Notes under the pieces: generated by a model | What the model was told of the DNA's origin: nothing | Databases searched by the model: none | Seen by the model: only the letters and a program-made list of their open reading frames with translations | DNA from: Actinomycetes bacterium | Lineage (GTDB): Bacteria; Actinomycetota; Coriobacteriia; Coriobacteriales; Eggerthellaceae | Assembly (NCBI GenBank): GCA_023403475.1 | Contig: JAEYEL010000104.1 | Span: 1-35,935, forward strand | Direction: 5' to 3' | DNA length: 35,935 bases | Position numbers and translations under genes: made by a program | Shown: piece after piece, positions 32,641-35,935 of the stretch | Layout: each line of letters opens with the position of its first letter | Position numbering within the stretch: position 1 is the first letter of the stretch

Positions 32641-32677
32641 AAGCCGTTTTGCCGAGAAACCTTAAGCGAAACGGCTT
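32641..32677 (+). terminator. Hairpin after the DUF6179 gene
   Basis: AAGCCGTTTTGC (32641-32652) pairs with GCGAAACGGCTT (32666-32677) over 12 positions with one T-G pair, loop 13 bases. It ends in TTCTGT rather than a clean T run. It lies 28 bases after the stop of the DUF6179-like gene and between convergent genes. Confidence 0.55.
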
Positions 32678-32681
32678 CTGT

Positions 32682-32709
32682 CGCCAGTGGGCGCTAGCGC
32701 TCACTGGCG
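32682..32709. repeat. 28-bp near-perfect palindrome between convergent genes
   Basis: CGCCAGTG, G, GCGCTAGCGC, T, CACTGGCG: symmetrical over its full length except one G/T pair. It lies five bases past the stop of the leftward ATPase gene (32714) and right after the previous hairpin. CTAGTGGC in the ATPase end repeats part of it. It may be a bidirectional stem or a site used by an inserted element. Confidence 0.7.
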
Positions 32710-32713
32710 GCCA

Positions 32714-33673
32714 CTAGCGCGTTTCCAAGTATTCGGGCAAGTACTCCCGCAGCATGGGAAGGTCGAACGCAACCCGACCTCGCCCTTTGGGAGCAATAAT
32801 TCCCCGTTTTATCAGTCGACGCCGGTACTGCGAGGCGTATCCGTCGGTCTTTCCGATGCGCTTGGCTATATCGCTCGTACTTGATGAGGCACCGTCCTCC
32901 AGCATGGCCTCCAGATACTCCAGATCCTGGCTGGAAAGCTCGTCGAGGGTCGACCTGAGAACGCGGCTTTTCATGTCTTCGGTCGCACGGGCCACCCCCA
33001 GCTCCACAGAACGAAAGCCCAAAGTTTCCCCATCGCCTTCGGCCTGCCACGACCGATACCCCACAAGCTGCATCATGAAGGGGAAGCCGCCGCTCGCCTC
33101 GACGGCAGCCCGCAGCGCATCTTCGTCGAATTTTTTGCCCGCCTGAGCAGCGGTCTCCTGCAAAGCACGCCTAATCTCGCAGTCATCGATGCGCCCGATA
33201 CGATATTGACTCGCGCGGCGCAAAAACGAAACCGACTCGTTGCCAAGCAGACTTGACACCTCCGCCGGCAGGCCGGCCATGAGCAGCGACACCTTCCTCT
33301 CGCCCCTAATGAACAGCTGGTAAAAGCTGGCAAGCTGAATCATCTCATCCAAGCTGGGACGCACCTCGTCGACGGTTATGACCAGACCGATGCCCTTTTC
33401 CTGAAGCGCATCGAGAACAGCCGCCATGCGAATGAACCACGTCGGCTCTATTTTCGCGTCGTTCTCCCATTCCACACCGAACAACTGCCCGACCGACAGA
33501 CCCGCCAGACGGGTTCCCCTCTCGTGATCAACAAGGTTCTCGGAAGCACGAACCGCCCCCTGAACAATCTCTTCGAGCATGCCTTTGACGCACGGAACAT
33601 CCACGACCACCCAACCGCGAAACTGCGCCTCGTTGGACAGCAGGGACAAAAGAGCCGCGCACCATCGTTCCAA
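32714..33673 (-). pseudogene. AAA ATPase paralogue lacking the P-loop
   Basis: The 319-residue frame matches the intact ATPase at 34360-35457 throughout: Walker B GLVITVDEVRPS, sensor region VSLLMAGLPAEVSSLLGNES, GGFPFMMQLVGYRSWQAEG, and the winged-helix end DIAKRIGKTDGYASQYRRRL. The first ~50 residues, including Walker A, are missing: where the paralogue has GARGTGKTALLLFLAQEA this one reads ERWCAALLSLLSNEA, and the frame closes with a stop about 27 codons further upstream. The only start near the beginning is TTG without a ribosome site. It is probably a 5'-truncated pseudogene, though a P-loop-free partner protein from a later ATG (33580) cannot be excluded. Confidence 0.7.
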
Positions 33674-33962
33674 GGATCTCAGCCGCGTACCGCCAGGCTC
33701 ATGTCGTCGTGCGCCCGTATGTTGTCGCGACTCGAAAATTTAGTATCGTTCCGCTCGATTTTTCAGAAAAGAAAGGGGCGTATCCGCATGTGTCTCAAAC
33801 CCGCAGGTTAGGGATACGCCGGTCAAGTCAAAGTCAAGGGTGTGCCTGAAACCCAGACGCTCAGGAACCCTTTCGTATGGACTGTCGCGAACGCCTGAGC
33901 TGGCACAACAGGGCTACCATACCGCCCTTGTCGGCGAGTATCTATTCCTCTAATAGAGGGCA

Positions 33963-34007
33963 ACGGTGCTGGGGGCGACGGTACTGGGGGCGACGGTGCT
34001 GGGAGCG
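33963..34007. repeat. Three tandem 15-bp units
   Basis: ACGGTRCTGGGRGCG repeated at 33963, 33978 and 33993. On the minus strand it would read A-P-S-T-V, but the frame has no other protein-like features, so it is treated as noncoding slippage repeat. Confidence 0.65.
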
Positions 34008-34287
34008 ACATTGTTGTCGTTGAACACCTGTTCCACCAGTGACAAAACTACGCAGCGCTCGTGAAAGCCCAGGAACGATAAAACCTGGATACAGTGAAGC
34101 CCGACGCTGCCCCAAACCCTAAGCCTCAAGCCCTGAACCCTGAGCACCACACCAACCTTCAGCGAAGCTGGCGCGACGTGCAAAACCGTAAAGAAGACGA
34201 TAGCACGCGATGCCGCGACTTAGAGCATGTTCACCATAAACGATGCCGCTGCAGATGTTTCCCGTTGGCTGAAACAGACGATTGAAA

Positions 34288-34328
34288 ACTAAAGAAACTA
34301 AGCAGGACTAAAAAAACTAAGGTACAAT
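34288..34328 (+). promoter_or_regulatory. Four phased ACTAA motifs next to a -10 element
   Basis: ACTAA starts at 34288, 34297, 34307 and 34316, spaced 9-10 bases (about one helical turn), each preceded by A-rich sequence. TACAAT follows at 34323-34328, about 31 bases before the ATPase start. The -35 position is occupied by these repeats, so an activator or bent DNA may replace it. Confidence 0.45.
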
Positions 34329-34359
34329 GGCAGCATGTGAAATTACAGGAGGTGCCGTT

Positions 34360-35457
34360 ATGCGAAATCCTTTCACACCCAACTTCGGCCAAGTCCCCAT
34401 CCACATGGCCGGTCGCTCGAACATCGTGGAAGAAATGCGAGAAGCGTTTGACAGCGGACTCGGAAATCCGAATCTTTGCACGCTTTTCACAGGAGCTCGC
34501 GGAACGGGAAAAACAGCCCTCCTGCTATTTCTCGCCCAAGAAGCGGAGCAACGAGGATGGATTTCCGTTTCGGTAACCGCCGTGTCAGGCATGCTTGAAG
34601 ATATCTACGAGCAGGCGGTGCGCAAGGCGGCAAACCTTGTAGACTCCGACGATGGCCCGCACATGAAGGCAATTTCGCTCGGCAAAATCATTGGCATCGA
34701 ATGGGAAAGTGCAAATCCCCCGTCCCTCAATTGGCGAAGCAGAATGACAACGCTTCTCGACGCACTCGCCGAAACAGAGACAGGCCTTGTTATCACAGTG
34801 GATGAGGTGGATCCCAGTCTCGATGAAATCGTTCAGCTAGCTACCGTCTATCAGCACTTCATTGGGGAAAACCGCAATGTTTCCCTTATTATGGCCGGGT
34901 TGCCGCATCGAATCTCTACTCTTTTAGGAGGTAAGTCCATCTCCTTTTTGCGCAGAGCCAACCAAGTATCATTAGGCCGCATCGAAGAGGCCGACGTGGC
35001 GGAAGCCTTCGCGCAGACAGTCGAAATCGGCGGCAAAAGCATTGATGACGAGGCACTTGACGAGGCCGTGCAGGGCATTGGCGGGTTCCCTTTCATGATG
35101 CAGCTCGTGGGATATCGCTCTTGGAAAGCCGCAGGCGAAGGCGACATCAAGGCAGAGCATGTAAGGCGAGGCATCGCGCTTGCCCAAAGCGACATGAAGA
35201 ATCGGGTTCTAAAAGCAACACTCGACGAACTTTCGGAGCGGGACCTCGATTTTCTATTGGCGATGCTTCAAGATGGGCGAGCCAGCCGCACCGCCGATAT
35301 AGCAGTTCGCATCAACATGACCTCGGGCAACGCCTCAATATATCGGAAGCGTCTCTTAGAGCAGGGGGTTATCGAAGATGCGCGGCGCGGCGAAGTGCGG
35401 TTCGCCTTGCCGTTGCTGCGAAAATACCTTCCCGAATACTGCTCTCAAAACGCTTGA
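34360..35457 (+). CDS. AAA ATPase with C-terminal winged helix
   Basis: A 365-residue ATP-binding protein of the AAA_16/ORC1-Cdc6-like type. Walker A is GARGTGKT at residues 45-52, Walker B GLVITVDEVDPS near 142-153, sensor region NVSLIMAGLPHRISTLLGG, a lid with GGFPFMMQLVGYRSWKAAG, and a C-terminal winged helix (DIAVRINMTSGNASIYRKRL). The N-terminus RNPFTPNFGQVPIHMAGRSN is typical of these proteins. ATG at 34360 follows AGGAGGT with good spacing; the upstream ATG at 34327 overlaps the -10. Relatives are common in gut actinobacteria, often in several strain-variable copies, and their role is unknown. Confidence 0.9.
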   Translation: MRNPFTPNFGQVPIHMAGRSNIVEEMREAFDSGLGNPNLCTLFTGARGTGKTALLLFLAQEAEQRGWISVSVTAVSGMLEDIYEQAVRKAANLVDSDDGPHMKAISLGKIIGIEWESANPPSLNWRSRMTTLLDALAETETGLVITVDEVDPSLDEIVQLATVYQHFIGENRNVSLIMAGLPHRISTLLGGKSISFLRRANQVSLGRIEEADVAEAFAQTVEIGGKSIDDEALDEAVQGIGGFPFMMQLVGYRSWKAAGEGDIKAEHVRRGIALAQSDMKNRVLKATLDELSERDLDFLLAMLQDGRASRTADIAVRINMTSGNASIYRKRLLEQGVIEDARRGEVRFALPLLRKYLPEYCSQNA

Positions 35458-35524
35458 CCTGTATCAAAATCTCGGGCATGGAAGCCTGCCGACCGACTCG
35501 ACGAACAATAAAGAAAGGATACGA

Positions 35525-35935
35525 ATGGTAACGCGCGTGGGAATAGTGTCTGACACGCATGGGGTTTTGTCGCGAGAGTTGCTTCGCGCGCTTGAGGGCT
35601 GTGACTTTATCATCCATGCAGGAGACATCGGCGACGCGAGCATTCTAAAGCGCCTCGAAACCGTTGCGCCCGTCACGGCGGTGCTAGGCAACAACGACTA
35701 CGACCTCTTCGCTCCCGACGTGCAGCGCCCCGACGTGCGGAGCCCTGCGGCGCAGCATCCCGCCGTGCGGAACCCCGCCATGCGGAGTCCTGCAGCGCAG
35801 CACCCAGCGGCGCAGCGCCCCGCCGTGCGACGATATGCGCATCCGGTCATCGACGGCGTGCGCTTCCTTGTGGCTCACAGACCGAACGAGGTTCGCCTTG
35901 CGGGCGGGCGCATGGGCGACCTTGCACCCGGCGAC
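35525..35935 (+). CDS. YfcE/MJ0936-type metallophosphoesterase, partial
   Basis: The gene runs off the window after 137 codons. Metal-site motifs are in order: GIVSDTHG (residues 6-13), HAGDIGD, and VLGNNDY, then VIDGVRFLVAHR, where the family has its histidines. Between GNND and the next strand there is an insertion of about 40 residues built of A, P, Q, R, H and V (DVQRPDVRSPAAQHPAVRN and similar), encoded by GC-rich 15-bp-like repeats at about 35717-35832; normal members have only a short loop. AAAGGA precedes the ATG. Phosphodiesterase or phosphatase on small substrates is expected. Confidence 0.85.
   Translation, partial: MVTRVGIVSDTHGVLSRELLRALEGCDFIIHAGDIGDASILKRLETVAPVTAVLGNNDYDLFAPDVQRPDVRSPAAQHPAVRNPAMRSPAAQHPAAQRPAVRRYAHPVIDGVRFLVAHRPNEVRLAGGRMGDLAPGD

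Larger units (their letters stand above)
33674..34359. other. 686-bp gap between divergent ATPase paralogues
   Basis: No recognisable gene; the lost 5' end of the left ATPase is not found here. GGCGTATCC (33777-33785) and GGATACGCC (33812-33820) form a perfect 9-bp inverted repeat. CCAGG/CCTGG pair near 34070-34090. Three 15-bp units lie at 33963-34007. The right end holds the promoter of the intact ATPase. Confidence 0.5.

Noticed and set aside
33950..34183. 77-codon minus-strand frame ending in A-P-S-T-V repeats
   Set aside because: The end is generated by the 15-bp tandem repeat, there is no ribosome site, and the rest shows no protein-like features.

Overview
The window looks like chromosomal DNA of an anaerobic actinobacterium of the Coriobacteriia, most likely family Eggerthellaceae (Slackia, Gordonibacter, Adlercreutzia or Eggerthella relatives). 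The reasons are the combination of an rpsF-ssb-rpsR-rplI operon with an alanine/glutamate-rich L9 tail, LuxR regulators carrying twelve membrane helices, a Tat-exported lipoprotein flavin reductase paired with a small multiheme cytochrome, a molybdopterin oxidoreductase with its own ferredoxin and MFS carrier, and small proteins starting MCFRPP. The genus assignment is inference.

Layout. 1-1.9 kb: ribosomal/ssb operon, minus strand. 2.5-5.7 kb: an acidic unknown protein, a small membrane protein, a PiT phosphate transporter and a YbjQ-family protein. 5.9-10.1 kb: hydantoinase A/B-type pair plus a cupin, overlapping or nearly abutting. 10.1-12.3 kb: a repeat-rich block in which two ~91-100 bp near-identical copies bracket a DUF4143-type ATPase gene. 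12.4-16.3 kb: respiratory reductase module (triheme cytochrome, Tat flavoprotein, divergent 12-helix LuxR regulator); the flavoprotein and the regulator are each split by a one-base frameshift. 16.7-20.6 kb: a fucose-isomerase-like protein, a small ACP-like protein and a PucR-type regulator, again split by one base. 20.7-30.1 kb: a 53-residue protein, ApbE, a zinc-ribbon/collagen-like protein, an intact 12-helix LuxR regulator, a small membrane protein, a sodium:solute symporter, an MFS carrier, a small 4Fe-4S protein and a cytosolic molybdopterin oxidoreductase. 30.4-32.6 kb: a Phd/ParE-type toxin-antitoxin pair and a coupled DUF6323/DUF6179-like pair. 32.7-35.5 kb: two back-to-back AAA ATPase paralogues, the left one lacking its P-loop. 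The window ends inside a YfcE-type phosphoesterase gene.

How the genes fit together. The stretch from about 12.4 to 30.1 kb is visibly more AT-rich than the hydantoinase and housekeeping parts and reads as an accessory respiration/uptake island: membrane-embedded LuxR proteins probably sense small aromatic or organic acids, carriers import them, and the flavin/cytochrome or Mo/ferredoxin enzymes use them as electron acceptors. The Mo enzyme + small ferredoxin + MFS carrier arrangement resembles the cytosolic catechol dehydroxylase loci described in Gordonibacter; this is the best candidate for a new system here, though its substrate cannot be read from sequence.

Caution: three one-base frameshifts fall in or next to A/T runs within 6 kb (14.07, 15.41 and 20.14 kb). 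They may be real decay, a slippery site in one case (A AAA AAG), or sequencing error; re-sequencing would decide.
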